Of a DNA stretch of 64,000 nucleotides, positions 23,546 through 35,033 are shown in pieces. The notes beneath the pieces are model-generated. The model had not been told where the DNA came from. It saw only the letters and a list, made by a program, of their open reading frames with translations, and did no database searches. Each line of letters starts with the position of its first letter. The stretch's first letter is position 1. Origin of the DNA: Leptoclinus maculatus (Eukaryota; Chordata; Actinopteri; Perciformes; Stichaeidae); NCBI GenBank assembly GCA_032191485.1, contig JAVDOI010000007.1, positions 2,460,463 through 2,524,462 of the forward strand, in the 5' to 3' direction. The position numbers were made by a program, and so were the translations under genes.

Positions 23546-26399
23546 AAATTTGGATTGAAACTAAGTACTAATACTTTTTGGATGCTTGCTTTTACAGTAT
23601 GAACGTAAGACCTTGAATTACTAGAATGCTATTGTGGATTTGGGTTTCCAGAGGCTTTTAGTTTTGTGTGCATGATATGCAAGAAGCAATGCTTGAATTG
23701 GAACATAAAAAAGGTAATGGTACTCGTAACCGCAGCAACTGCACAGCATGTGGCTTTCATCTCTATACTAACATTATAAATACCAGTTTGACAGGTGTAC
23801 ATTCCCTTTTTATTTATTCATGTAGTTATTTGTTTGTTTTAGTACTTTTATTATGTGCAGGATATGGCTCATGCAATGGCTCCCAAACTGTGTGGCGCAG
23901 AGCCATTGCAGCAGATATCAAACTCAGCTGCTACTAATAACAGGCAACCTAGCAGAGACAGAAGGCAGTCAAGGAAGAGGAAGAAAGGGGCAATCAGGCC
24001 GGCAATCAAGCCGGCAATCAATGGCTAAAACAGAAAGAGCCCCACAGCAACATCACGCACCAGTTTGAATTCATTTGAATGGAATTGTAGTTTTAAAATG
24101 ATGGTCGGGATGTGTAAGGATGTCTCTTTTGGTGAGGATTATTTCTTTCTGACATTGTTTGTTGGGAGAGCTAAGACAGGAGTAATGGAGGAGGGAGAAT
24201 GGAGCAACTGTTGCCATGACAAAACCATGATAGGCTGATCAAGCTGGCGTCGGCGTCCGTACATGGGTATTAGCAGCTTTGGAGCTTGAGAAGCTGGCCA
24301 TCTGGTTTGTTTTTACTGACCAAATGAATCAAATGTTTGAGACTGAGCATTGTTGATCAGTTGGTCAAACACTTTGTTTACGCTTTTCTAATGCGACTTC
24401 TGCTTGTTCCAAAAAGGGCTGTCCTCACTCAGTAAAGGCAAAGAAAGGCATTTTAATTGGTGTAGCATATTTCATTACAGGTCAACTCGATGTGCCCTCC
24501 GAAAGGTATTGATCAAATGGAACAGATGTGACACAGTTGTGACAGATCTCAGGTCGGCATGCGGTTTGTTCCAGAGAACTGGACCAAAGTACCGAAAAGT
24601 TACTGTACCATAGTCAGTGACGCACTGGGAGCCAATGAAGTGATCTAAGGTAGGCTGGAGTAATATGTTGTGCTTTCTTCTGTACGCTTGAAGGCTCTGT
24701 TTGGATAAACTTGATTCTTCATAAAGGCAGAATGCCATTTCGCACTGAATGCTAATATTACACCACAAAAAGGTGTCATACTTTCGGAATAAGGTTTTTT
24801 GAGCTGTCGCACCCCGAATGAAGGCGATCACGTTTTGCGGAACGGACCTACACTCATGAGGTGTATGAATCAACAACATGGAGGCTCTATGGTCCGAACC
24901 AAGATGACAAACCAGACCAAATTCCCTCCTTCCGTTCTTACCTTGTACAATAAAAGCCCTCGTCATTTACACTGCGTAACTGTTTACCTGAGGGATCTCA
25001 AATTCAGTCGTTCCATTGAAAGTCAACTCAATAAAATAGCTTACTGTAGTGTAGACTATCCAACAGTCTATTTCAGACGGACTGCCAGATCCTGATCCTG
25101 GTAGTTGGTCCTCTGTCTGCAGTCATCTATTCAAACGTTTCTTAAGTGTTGCAGCTGTCGCAAATTCGCATAGCTTTTGGTATGAACAGTTTCGATGTGA
25201 AATACTGGTGAGTATTTTCGTTTATTTGTCACGTCGCCCGGTTTGTAAAGGCCTTTAGGTGTATGGATGGGTCAACAAGGCATCTAATGTGACACTGACA
25301 ATGGCGATTGTGGTTTGAATCCCAACTTTGTTGTCATTGTTAAATGAAGCCCATCTTTGCCTGACCTTAAAGAGTTACTCCTCCATGTTTAATCCTGGTT
25401 ACCCATCCAATGAGTGTTGACAACATGCTTTTTCCCACACCCTGTGTAGCTGTGAAGTAGGATAGCACTATAATACCTGACTGCATCACAGCTGGATGTG
25501 CTGGGTCACAGGTTCAAGATACTTCCACCCTTCAACCCATAGAGACCGGTGCAGCAATGTTTGTCCTTCTAAAATCTATTGTGACGTCACTCTTGGCATA
25601 TGCGTAATGGAAGACACAGGGCCCGTATCTGTCAAGCCCTCTCACAATCACCCCTAGGAATATAAGTAAAAGTGAACATAGGACTAAAAAACCCACCTAC
25701 CTCGGAGTTACCGAGGCACCTTCCTGCACTGACTTTCAGCGAGGTGATAGATTAATCCTAGAGACGGTGAGGTGTCGTTGTTCTGTCACACTCTCAGCCG
25801 CACTGTAGAAGATATGATAATGTGGTGAAGTTTTCTGACAAGCACTGTGTGGAGTATTGGAAAAGGGTAGAAATGCAGAAAATAGCACTTTATGTGTCGA
25901 TATCATGTGTGCTGTTTAATATTTCATATCCAAAAGGTACAATATGAAAATTGACCAATAGGCCATTGACTTAGTACTTCAAGGAGACATCAAATGATCC
26001 CTATAAGCACATATATGTACAGTCCTTGTAGTAGTTTGGCATCTTGCACAAATCCTGCAGTATTGCACATGCAGAGAGGATGTTGACGACACTCTGTGGG
26101 CTTGTTTTGTAATGCAGCGCCTTCTTAGTATGTGTTGCTTGGTTCATCGCTAGTTTAACATATACATCATAGTAACCACACATCAAAGGGCTGAAGTAGC
26201 AAGTGACCCTATAGGAGTACAGGGGTGCTGACTGTATAATAATACAGAAACTTTAGTGTGCTTAGTTATATCCAAATGCTATTGCCAGCTTGCTCACTTT
26301 AGCTAATATCACTAAAACCCAAAAAACAGCGAAGTGAAGCAGTTTCAAGTTTCAAAGAAATTAGCCTCATCATTTCCCTCATGCTGGTGGAAATCTTTT
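23546..26399. other. No recognised gene
   Basis: A long stretch without exons. A minus-strand frame at 24475-24966 is open for 163 codons. Its last third ('YGTVTFRYFGPVLWNKPHAD') vaguely resembles the 'FxxxGPxLWNxLP' end of LINE polymerases, too weakly to annotate as such. Confidence 0.35.
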
Positions 26400-26530
26400 G
26401 TGGACTAATGTGCAATTCGGGTCTCACTCCCTGGTTGAGACAACAAACACAGGACCTTTACTCAGGGGACCTCTGTTCATGTCCCAAGTTTGTTTTACTA
26501 ATGACGCTGTGTCAAGTGACACTTCGCCCG
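26400..26530 (-). repeat. Family H dispersed repeat, diverged copy
   Basis: The order 'caacaaacacaggacctttac', 'tcaggggacctctgttcatgtccc' matches the family core with substitutions. Confidence 0.5.
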
Positions 26531-26589
26531 TAGCTTATGTTTCTCTACATGCATATTTATTTTTATTAAATCCTAGTTAATGTTATTGT

Positions 26590-27312
26590 TTAAAACCTTA
26601 ATGCCACCATTTCACAGCGTGAACTAAAACGTAACCATTTCACAACATTAACCTCATGTTAACTGTCAACCGTGACGTTTCACAACGTTAACCGCGTGTT
26701 TCAATGCTAACCGTGACCACTTCACGACATTAACCGTGTGTTTCAATGCTAACCGTGAACACTTCACGACATTAACCTTGTGTTTCAATGCTAACCGTGA
26801 CCACTTCACGACGTTAACCTTGTGTTTCAATGCTAACCGTGACCACTTCACGACGTTAACCTTGTGTTTCAATGCTAACCGTGACCACTTCACGACGTTA
26901 ACCTTGTGTTTCAATGCTAACCGTGACCACTTCACGACGTTAACCTTGTGTGACATGTTAACCGCGACGTTTCACAACGTTAACCGCGTGTTTCAGTGCT
27001 AACCGCGACCACTTCACGACGTTAACCTTGTGTGACATGTTAACCGCGACGTTTCACAACGTTAACCGCGTGTTTCAGTGCTAACCGCGACCACTTCACG
27101 ACGTTAACCTTGTGTGACATGTTAACCGCGACGTTTCACAACGTTAACCGCGTGTTTCAATGCTAACCGTGACCACTTCACGACGTTAACCTTGTGTGAC
27201 AATGTTAAACGCGACGTTTCATGACGTTAACCACGTGTTTCAATGCTAACCGCGACCACTTCACGACGTTAACCTTGTATTACAATGTTAACCGCGAGCA
27301 TTTCCCAACGAT
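26590..27312 (+). repeat. 42-bp minisatellite, evolving into 84-bp higher-order units
   Basis: Units read approximately 'tcacgacgttaacc' + 'ttgtgtttcaatgc' + 'taaccgtgaccact'. From about 26700 to 26945 they repeat every 42 bp. From about 26945 to 27200 two variants alternate ('tgtgacatgttaaccgcgacg' and 'gtttcagtgctaaccgcg'), giving an 84-bp period repeated about three times. Each unit contains GTTAAC-like motifs. Since 42 is divisible by three, frames on both strands are open with 14-residue repeats; these are by-products. Confidence 0.93.
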
Positions 27313-28044
27313 AACCACGCAGAAAACCTGCAGCCTCAAAATACTACGCAACCGGCACTACAGGCGCTGGGGGCTTCTGCCCAAGCAGCAAATCATGAGA
27401 AATAGGGATGAGATCCCGTCGAATGTGCTCAGACTTGTCAACATGTACATTCATCTTTATTTCAAGGTGGGTTGTCTTTCAGCCATTTTATTACCATTTT
27501 CTGCTGGCTGACTCATTCCACCAGAATCAATACACAAAACACACTTTTTCTGTAAAAAAGTGTGTTTTCTGGGGTGTTACATAATCACCAATCTGTGAGC
27601 TTCCATTCATTCCAAAGGATTGCTGTGTGTGTGTGTGGGATGAGGTGCTGTGATTTACTTCTTCTACATCCACTTTCTGTCATTCTCTCAGCCGGCACAA
27701 TTCAGCAGTGAGTACTTTGGGCCAGAATAGTTCAGGCCCACTGGGAAATACTGCACCTACACACTTAGCCGTCTCATCATGAAGGGGGGGGGGGGATGAG
27801 TCCCTGTGTGCCTGCTGAAGGTGTCCCCCATCACTTTACCTAACAAGGGTCGAAGGGAAGGTCTCGGGTACACGGTAGCTCAGTCCCGCCGTGACTTTCT
27901 TCAGGAGTTTTGACGTGATGAACATTCTCCGTTCCCCCTCCCAGGTTTCCAGTTTGAAGGGTGAACAAGCGCTGATGAGATTCATCACGCCTGGCTAATA
28001 CTGCCAATGCTCAATGTGTCTTTTTACTTTCTTTCTCTCTCCAG
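27313..28044. other. Intron sequence upstream of the first visible ntrk3 exon
   Basis: Holds a perfect 14-bp hairpin (27536-27568) and a G-run near 27783-27794. The last bases, a pyrimidine-rich 'tttctttctctctccag', form the acceptor of the LRR-cap exon. Confidence 0.7.
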
Positions 28045-28199
28045 CCATTTGGAGGAGGTGGTGTTCGACTGCGGCTGTGAGATCCGCTGGCTGCAGCTAT
28101 GGCAACAGAGAGGAGAGGCGTGGCTGAGCAGCCAACAGTTGTACTGTGCTGACGGCGACATCAAGATACTGCTGCAGGATATGAACATTAGCAGTTGTG
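28045..28199 (+). CDS. ntrk3: ntrk3 exon: LRR C-terminal cap (LRRCT)
   Basis: The 155-nt exon (1 nt + 51 codons + 1 nt) encodes the cysteine-rich cap that closes the leucine-rich repeats of TrkC. The frame reads 'HLEEVVFDCGCEIRWLQLW', then 'QQRGEAWLSSQQLYC' and 'LLQDMNISSC'. All four cap cysteines are present (CxC, LYC, SSC), as is one N-glycosylation sequon (NIS). The acceptor is 'tctctctccag'; the donor is G|gtgagt at 28200. The first base completes a codon begun in the preceding LRR exon, which is not in sight. The last G joins AC of the next exon to make the D of 'DLPEIS'. A short (AC)6 run begins 13 nt into the following intron. Confidence 0.95.
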
Positions 28200-28212
28200 G
28201 TGAGTTGCACAG

Positions 28213-28224
28213 ACACACACACAC
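28213..28224 (+). repeat. (AC)6 just downstream of an ntrk3 donor
   Basis: A short CA run 13 nt inside the 247-bp intron. Part of a pattern shared by three consecutive donors. Confidence 0.85.
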
Positions 28225-28446
28225 CTGGGAATTCTGACTGCTGATTATGATTTTTGTGTTGGAGCTGATTAAATAATTTTTGAATAAATCACACCCAAAA
28301 TGAAAGCAAAACCAACAATGACTGACTTTGGCTCTCAGCTCCGAGCCCATTGGTTCCCACTGGAGCCTTACATCTTCAGAAATTACTCAAAAAGAATAAT
28401 TTCTGTGGCTATGGATCGAATTATACATTCCCTCTCCGTCTCTCAG

Positions 28447-28589
28447 ACCTGCCGGAGATCAGCGTCAGCCACAGCAACCTCACCGTTGTCGAGGGTGACC
28501 GAGTGACGGCGATCTGCAATGGCTCTGGATCCCCGTTACCCGAGGTGGACTGGCCCGTGAATGGCTTGCACTCCATAAATGCACAAGAG
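28447..28589 (+). CDS. ntrk3: ntrk3 exon: first Ig-like domain (d4), N-terminal half
   Basis: The 143-nt exon (2 nt + 47 codons) starts with the D of 'DLPEISVSHSNLTVVEGD' and continues 'RVTAICNGSGSPLPEVDW' and 'PVNGLHSINAQE'. It supplies the first cysteine of the d4 Ig fold (AIC), the tryptophan of strand C (VDW) and two N-glycosylation sequons (NLT, NGS). The match to TrkC is near-continuous; TrkA and TrkB differ strongly here. The acceptor follows 'ctctccgtctctcag'; the donor is GAG|gtaaag at 28590, a weaker consensus than the neighbouring gtgagt donors. A 30-nt CA tract starts 11 nt into the intron. The exon ends in phase 0. Confidence 0.95.
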
Positions 28590-28597
28590 GTAAAGGA

Positions 28598-28599
<2 letters not shown>

Positions 28600-28629
<30 letters not shown>
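28600..28629 (+). repeat. (CA)15 immediately downstream of an ntrk3 donor
   Basis: A pure CA tract beginning 11 nt after the exon end and adjoining the non-optimal donor gtaaag. CA repeats close to donors are known binding sites for hnRNP L. Confidence 0.95.
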
Positions 28630-28630
<1 letters not shown>

Positions 28631-29479
28631 AAGGCAAACACCCAGCCAGACTTGTGTTGTGTTGCATTTTACATGTGATACTCGCAAAGCTGCTGGCAGT
28701 AACCGATGTGTCTGTCGACATCAATCATTGACACGCTTTCCAGCAGGAAAAAACATCGTACAGTAAGTGTCAAGGTCTTATATTATTAATGAGCTTCAGC
28801 TCGTTAGAGTGCGAGATCGTGGAAGACAAAATAGCAGTTTTGTCTTCCATTACATCCATGACTTCCACCATCTCGACTTCCACACAGTGCTATCGTTACT
28901 ACAAAGACACTGTCTGTACTGAAGATGAACTGGTCTAGGGGTGACCCCCGCTTGAAGATTCAACTGCCAGTCTCAGTCAACACTATCAGAGCGCTAGATA
29001 CATCTTACAATTCATGAACAATTCTCTAATGGAAATGGAATTAGGGCCAAAAGTTCCACTTACAACCATGAAACAGAACTGTGCTTGTCGCTCTGTTTCC
29101 AGCCCTACGGACGGCTCTGCATCCACACACGCACGTATACAACAAACAGCGCTGTCCGTTGTTCTGAAACAGCAGCCAAGCGATAGTCACTTGTAATGTT
29201 GTTGTTTTAAATATTTTTAAAAAGATGAATGAAGCTTAAAAAAAAAGAAGACTGCAACTGTTGGCTCAGTACTACAGTACATACAATCCAATATCAACAG
29301 TTGGTTTGTATTCCCATATTGACGAACCAATCAAGATAAGAAACACTGTAAAAGTAGCTGATGCTGATGAGTACGAGGTTAACAGTGGGGGTACGACCGT
29401 GTTGCCATTCTACACTCGTACAATCGGGCCCGACAAGTTTTCAGCCCGTTCTGTCCTCTCATCCCGCCGCCCCTTCCAG
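28630..29479 (+). other. ntrk3 intron, remaining part
   Basis: No element recognised. It ends in the acceptor tract 'cgccgccccttccag'. Confidence 0.6.
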
Positions 29480-29624
29480 GCCAGAGTCTACGACAACAAC
29501 ACCATCCACTCCATCACCATAACGCTGGTCAATGTGAGTCGAGAAGACAACAACTTCCTGCTGACCTGCACCGCCACCAACATCGTGGGCATGACCAACG
29601 CCTCCGTCCAGCTGACTGTTCACT
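29480..29624 (+). CDS. ntrk3: ntrk3 exon: first Ig-like domain (d4), C-terminal half
   Basis: The 145-nt exon (48 codons + 1 nt) reads 'ARVYDNNTIHSITITLVNVS', 'REDNNFLLTCTATNIVGM' and 'TNASVQLTVH'. It carries the second Ig cysteine (LLTC), the strand-F/G pattern of the d4 fold and three sequons (NNT, NVS, NAS). The sequence corresponds to the TrkC segment ending 'NASVALTVYY'. The acceptor is 'cccttccag' and the donor T|gtgagt at 29625. The final T joins TT of the next exon to give phenylalanine where mammalian TrkC has tyrosine. A CA-rich tract of about 300 bp begins 7 nt into the intron. Confidence 0.95.
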
Positions 29625-29630
29625 GTGAGT

Positions 29631-29934
<304 letters not shown>

Positions 29935-29936
<2 letters not shown>

Positions 29937-30745
29937 GCTCTTCTATCGTCTTTGCTCTAACGTCTTCCATTTAATGGTGACTCTAAGAAAACACTTATTC
30001 GTGTTATCATAGCGGTCAACACGCCAATCCGTCATCATTACGGCGCATACACATGTGTGTGTGTGTGTGTGTGTGTGTGTTTATATTCATGTGACCTACA
30101 GAGTGTGTGTGTAGGTGTGTGTGTGTGTGTGTGTGTGTTTATATTCATGTGACCTACAAAAGGAGCTTGTTTGCGTGAATGGGTCTGATTAATTATCCTG
30201 TCACATGGCAAATTAAAAAGGCCACAACAAGCTGCGCGCCTATAGTACATCATCAAGGAAAATACATGCGCCTGCCAGTTGAATGCACAGTTGAGTCTCA
30301 TTACAGCTAATGATAACCTGATTATTCATTCAACCTTTTGAATGGCATTTTTTATTATATTATTATATTACATGGCACGTTCTTATATTTTTGTAGTTGT
30401 CAAAATTGACTTCAATAGCTTACATTTGGCTGAACGTGAGCACTTTCTGCCAATTGAACAGAAATAATTCTTAATTGCACTTCTTTCAAAAGCAATTGAC
30501 ATTACTTCTTACTCACAATACTGTCTGACTGCCCTACAGTCTGTGTGGCTCTCACTGCCAACAGGTGACCTTTGTTTTTCATTTAAAGGCTCTAAAACAG
30601 CAGGTCACTGTTGTTTTCATCAAAGGTTTCTCAAACAAGAGTATATAGTCCATTTGTTGGGGACTAGCGGATTAATCCACATTCAGTGCTCTGATGAGTA
30701 TTTGTGGCAGCAGGGCGGCATATGCAGGATGGAGTCAGAATAAAG
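29935..30745 (+). repeat. ntrk3 intron with a duplicated (GT)n module
   Basis: Two GT tracts (about 30055-30080 and 30103-30137) are each followed by 'tttatattcatgtgacctaca', so a segment of roughly 65 bp has been tandemly duplicated. The rest is AT-rich, with no element recognised. Confidence 0.85.
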
Positions 30746-31210
30746 TACCGTAAATTCCGGCATATAAGCCGCTACTTTTTTTCACACGCTTTGAGACTGC
30801 GGCTTTTACAACGATGCGGCTAATTGATGGAAGAAGACGCGAACATCCGGGTGTCGGGCACGCAAGAGGAGGATCACGGGGCAACCCCTGTAGAGGATGA
30901 CGACTCCGAGAGCCCGCGCGCATCAGACGCGGCCGCGGAGACGAGCGTGTCGCCCGCTCTCCCCGGGGAGAGCCCGCTCGCGTTCGGGGAGCTGCTCGTC
31001 GCCGAGTACCGCAAGAAGGGCCGGGTGGAGTTCAGGAAGATGTTCGAGCTTCAGACGGGGGCGCGCCTGCAGAGCAGCTGGGGGGTGGTCCCGCACGATG
31101 ACGTGGCCGGGGACACCTGCGGCTTATTTATGTACAATTTCTTTTTTCTTTTAAAAATTAGCAGGTGCGGCCTATATATAGGTGCGCTCTATAGTCCGGA
31201 AATTACGGTA
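30746..31210 (+). mobile_element. 465-bp TIR MITE carrying a captured gene fragment
   Basis: The ends are TACCGTAAATTCCGG (30746-30760) and, as reverse complement of 31196-31210, TACCGTAATTTCCGG: 15 bp with one mismatch. Subterminal 'ataagccgc' and 'gcggctta/gcggccta' motifs repeat several times, as in a MITE type common in fish. The outermost TA at each end could be a TA target duplication. Bases from about 30830 to 31120 are very GC-rich and unlike both the MITE ends and the surrounding intron; they look like an inserted coding segment. Confidence 0.75.
30827..31125 (+). pseudogene. Captured exon fragment resembling trmt61b (mitochondrial tRNA m1A58 methyltransferase)
   Basis: Between the MITE ends an open frame from ATG 30827 encodes an acidic, Ser/Ala-rich leader. 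It continues as 'LAFGELLVAEYRKKGRVEFR', 'KMFELQTGARLQSSWGVVPH' and 'DDVAGD'. The order F-GEL-xxAE, FxKxFxL, LxSxWGxVP, then a Gly-containing segment matches what I recall of the region just before the methyltransferase domain of vertebrate TRMT61B, the enzyme making 1-methyladenosine in mitochondrial tRNA. The fragment stops there, before any SAM-binding motif, and runs into MITE sequence ('ctgcggcttatttatg'). It therefore cannot encode the enzyme. No stop or frameshift is seen, suggesting recent capture. The TRMT61B assignment is from memory and moderate; it is clearly coding-like sequence. Confidence 0.55.
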
Positions 31211-33850
31211 GTGTGTGTGTGCTCATGGTAATGAAGACATTTCACCTAGTACCACTGTGATGACTGCACAATATTACCAGATACATTCACTGATTGGTTT
31301 GGCCTGCACATGGGATTTGATGAGAATATTTAATGAGGAGGTTAACAGTTGCTCTCGAACATGAGGCCAGTGTGCAGCATTTAAGGGGGTTTGCAGAAAT
31401 GGAATATAGTATTAATAAGTGTGTTTTCTTTAGTATATAATTGCTTGACAATACCAATCATTGTGTTTTAGTTACCTTAGAATGAGCCGTTGATATCTAC
31501 ATACAGGCGTTTTCACATCAGGTTGCCATAGTTCTGCTAAAGCTTTGACACACTGGAGAAGTTTCCGTTGGTTGCAATCTGCCACCTCGCCACCGGATGG
31601 CGCCAAATCCTACACACTGGCCCCCTTTCAGGTGCTTCTTCTGTCCACTTTGCAGGTATTCATTTCTTCATAGCTTTCTAAATGTAGTGTTACATCTTGT
31701 TGATGGTCGTAGATTAAGCTGAGCGAGTGATCCACTAGACTTTTACAAAATACCATCAACCTAACACAGGACCAGCCCTATTGGTTACTCCAGCAACAGC
31801 ATTGACATCCATGTCAGCCAAACTTACATGCACCCTGTTTTGGATTTAAGAAGAATTGTGAGTAATAAACATGATTTGAACTGATGATGTTTCTACGTAA
31901 CACTAGAATATGGTACATACAAGCAGCAGTGGAATCATCGCATCATCACAAATGCTCCTATGATTATTACACAATAATGGCCGGGACCCGACCAGCCTGT
32001 GCATGATAATGTAACACTCACGGATCTATTCTCAGGGCGAGCATGTATCTCGCTACACCCAGAGGCTTGAATTTAAAAACACGGGGCCACTGAGGAAACA
32101 AGTTTGAGTTGCTCTGGACTGGAAACTTGTTTTTTGCGAGTAAGCAATGAGAGACAAAATTGTGCCCACTGCCTTCATAAGCTCACTGCTTTTGATTATT
32201 GAGCTTTCTCCTCATGTAGCCCTGGTAACTATTTGAAGCTCCGGTAGTTTTAATGGCAGGACCGGCAGGACAGATGACTCAGAGCACAACATATTCATCA
32301 CATTACAGCCTTGCATCTCTGTGCATCTGGACACAGTTGGATTGCTTATTGATTCATGAGACGTGCAATGGGTATACGTGTAATGATACAGCAACAGGGA
32401 TGAGAAATGAGCTACGAGGCACAAATACAATATGTATGCCGGCCGCCGGTAAACATTAAATGAGAAGAAGAAAACACAGAGAGTGAAACGGCGCCTACAA
32501 TCAGCAGGACGACTGACGGTTTGTGTTCGTTATTTGAACCAGTTAACGTGACTTCTTCTTCCTTTCGCCTTCAAATCCAAAATGTCGCCGCAGTTTGTTT
32601 TCTTTGTGACTAACTCTGCAATGTCTCGTCACCCCAAAAAACACTTCCTAGTAAACAAACGCATGTGAAAAGCAGACAGGGTTTGTATTGCATAATGACT
32701 AATGATATTAACTCATGAACTCAGCTAACAGACATATTTAGCATTGCGATTAGTTTAAAAGGGCGTTCGCCAATGTTTGTCTTCAACAAAGTGAATTTGC
32801 TTCGGATTTATAGAAAAAGGGCTCAACATTTACTTCTACTACTTAAGAATCGGTCATAATCTGTGTTCAAGTTCAAATCTCCCATTGGAGTTAATAGACT
32901 CAGGGCCTGCCGCTAGTCTCCTAAAAGGGGCGGGGCAGTGGAATACAGGGACCTGCCTCTCAGTGGGCCGTCTCCTTTCTGAACCATCCTTCTTATCACT
33001 GATACAACACAAGCTGGATTTAACGCAGTGACGCTGGCCGCACAGGTTGCTGATGTAGGTTTTCTTGTTACATTGCCAAACAAACACTTGATCATTTGAT
33101 TGGGTAAATAATCAGCATTATTATATAATATAATACTAGTCACAGCCCCTCCTGAAACCTGGTTCAGTGCGGAACAAATTGCTGTTATCACACATTCCCT
33201 CACTATTGCATATTGTCTCCGTCTGCCATCTGTTAATGACATTTTCCAGCTCGTCGTTTGGCTGGTTTCGTGTCTTGCTGACAGTAGTTACGTTTTTCAT
33301 TTGACATTCCAAAAAAAAGAAGCTATCTACCGTCACTTCAGGCTATCACACGGCTGTTTGGATTCGGTGATCCGAGCTGCTGCCGGAACGTCGTCTTGGG
33401 GTTTTCTTGTAGAGTTGCTCTCTCTCGCTACTGACCTCCCGTGCTTTGTCCTCACTGCCTCTATATGAGTGCCGTTTACCAGCCCACTCAGTTCTCCTCA
33501 GACATCAAGCGCACAGCTAGCTGCCATAGTTACATCCCATTCATCCACGTCTCGGGCTTGCGGCCAATGTTGTCCCGCTCGTCGATTCACCGGAGAACAG
33601 TGCTTCAGCAGAGGTGGACTCCTTCTGACTGGAAATAACGGATAATAATTACAGCAATGCATCCTGCGGAATAAAATGATGCGTTCACTTTAAGGAAAAG
33701 GCCACGCTGCATGCAGTCCGAAAAACAAATCGTGATAAATTACTGACATCATCGCAATGACTTGATTTTATGTTCAAAACATGACAAACACATGTTGCAA
33801 ACAGAGTTGAGTGGCACAACCAAATGCACCAAACATGGATACAAACATTA
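31211..33850 (+). other. ntrk3 intron, no recognised gene
   Basis: Noncoding. A piece near 31540-31640 ('ccaccggatggcgccaaatc') resembles the end of a dispersed fish repeat, but I cannot delimit it. Confidence 0.45.
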
Positions 33851-33985
33851 AGCCCCAGTCCCACCGAAAGCCGGATATACTACGGATGTCCCCGGATACA
33901 CTACGGATCCAATCCGGGCTCATCCGGGAGTGGAACCGTAGTCAGTCCGGGATGATCCGGGGGGGTCCGTTTTTGGAAGACTAAA
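33851..33985. repeat. GC-rich CCGGAT-motif cluster, possible DNA-transposon end
   Basis: Within 130 bp, 'ccggat', 'acggat' and 'ccggga' motifs occur about ten times between AT-rich flanks. It begins 'ttaagccccagtcccacc', a TTAA next to a GC-rich end that could be the left end of a transposon. No matching right end was found. Confidence 0.4.
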
Positions 33986-34993
33986 CACCAGCGAATAAGG
34001 ATTGAAGCAGAATGTTTCGTTACATAAAAACATTTTGGGAATTTTCGCTACCTGGTGATCGATTCAACTCTCAGCAATCTCGAGTAGCCATGATTGGACG
34101 TTATGAAAATAGAAACAATTGTTCAACCCTCATATCATATAAAAAATTTATGAAAACCGTCGAACCTAATAGCAAGATTTCAATGGACTTTACTCTGGAT
34201 GTTAACGATCTTTAAAAGTTGGCTTTTCTTAAGAATTAGGTGACCCCTGACCTTTCCTCTAGCACCATCAATTTCCACACAAAATATTACAATCCAATTG
34301 CCCACAAATCATGAAACAGTATCAATTTCATGTTCCACGGTTTCATGTTCCACCTTTCCATATTTCATACCTCGTGACCTTTCCTCAAGCACCACCCTCA
34401 ACTTCAATCTTTTTCCACTTATGGTACTGTGTGTTCAAATTTGAGAGGCTAATGCATATAAAGCCTTTGCAAAGGATAAAAATGGACCTGTATAGGCTCT
34501 TGGTGCTGCAAATTTAATTGTTCGTTTAACCTCAAGACATTTGAACTTGATCTCTAATTCATGAATGCACCACGAAGAAATGGAGAGGACATGGTCGGTG
34601 TGTGCAGTGAGTGCTAGCTATACAGCCAAAACACGACAGTAGGTACAATATGTTGGCGACTAAAACACGCATTGGAAAAACATCTCCAGTGGTCAAATTC
34701 CTATGATAACCTGACACAAAACGTTGCATTGCCTCCTCAGCAACACCTCTTTTGTGTTTTTTCCCATCAAAGACAATAGCATTGTGGCGTGCAGTTACTA
34801 CTGCAGCCCCTAGGTGCTGCTAGCGTGGCATTAGTCTTGCTAATTATTCTTACTGGATGATTATTAACACCCAAGGGTGCTTTCATCCAGAGCTCTTTTT
34901 ACTCTCTTATGCATATACTGTATGTCAGACATATACTCCACAAACCGTTTAGAGCATCTGGAGCTTGTGAAACTCATCCCAGCAACTCTGGTG

Positions 34994-35033
<40 letters not shown>

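Noticed and set aside
24475..24966. 163-codon minus-strand frame
   Set aside because: Only a vague resemblance to a LINE polymerase end in the last third; no ordered motif series and no flanking LINE features.
26666..27002. Frames with 14-residue repeats on both strands
   Set aside because: Produced by the 42-bp minisatellite period, divisible by three; not a repeat protein.
26590..27312. Possible CRISPR-like array
   Set aside because: Units are contiguous 42/84-bp tandem repeats without unique spacers, in a vertebrate genome.
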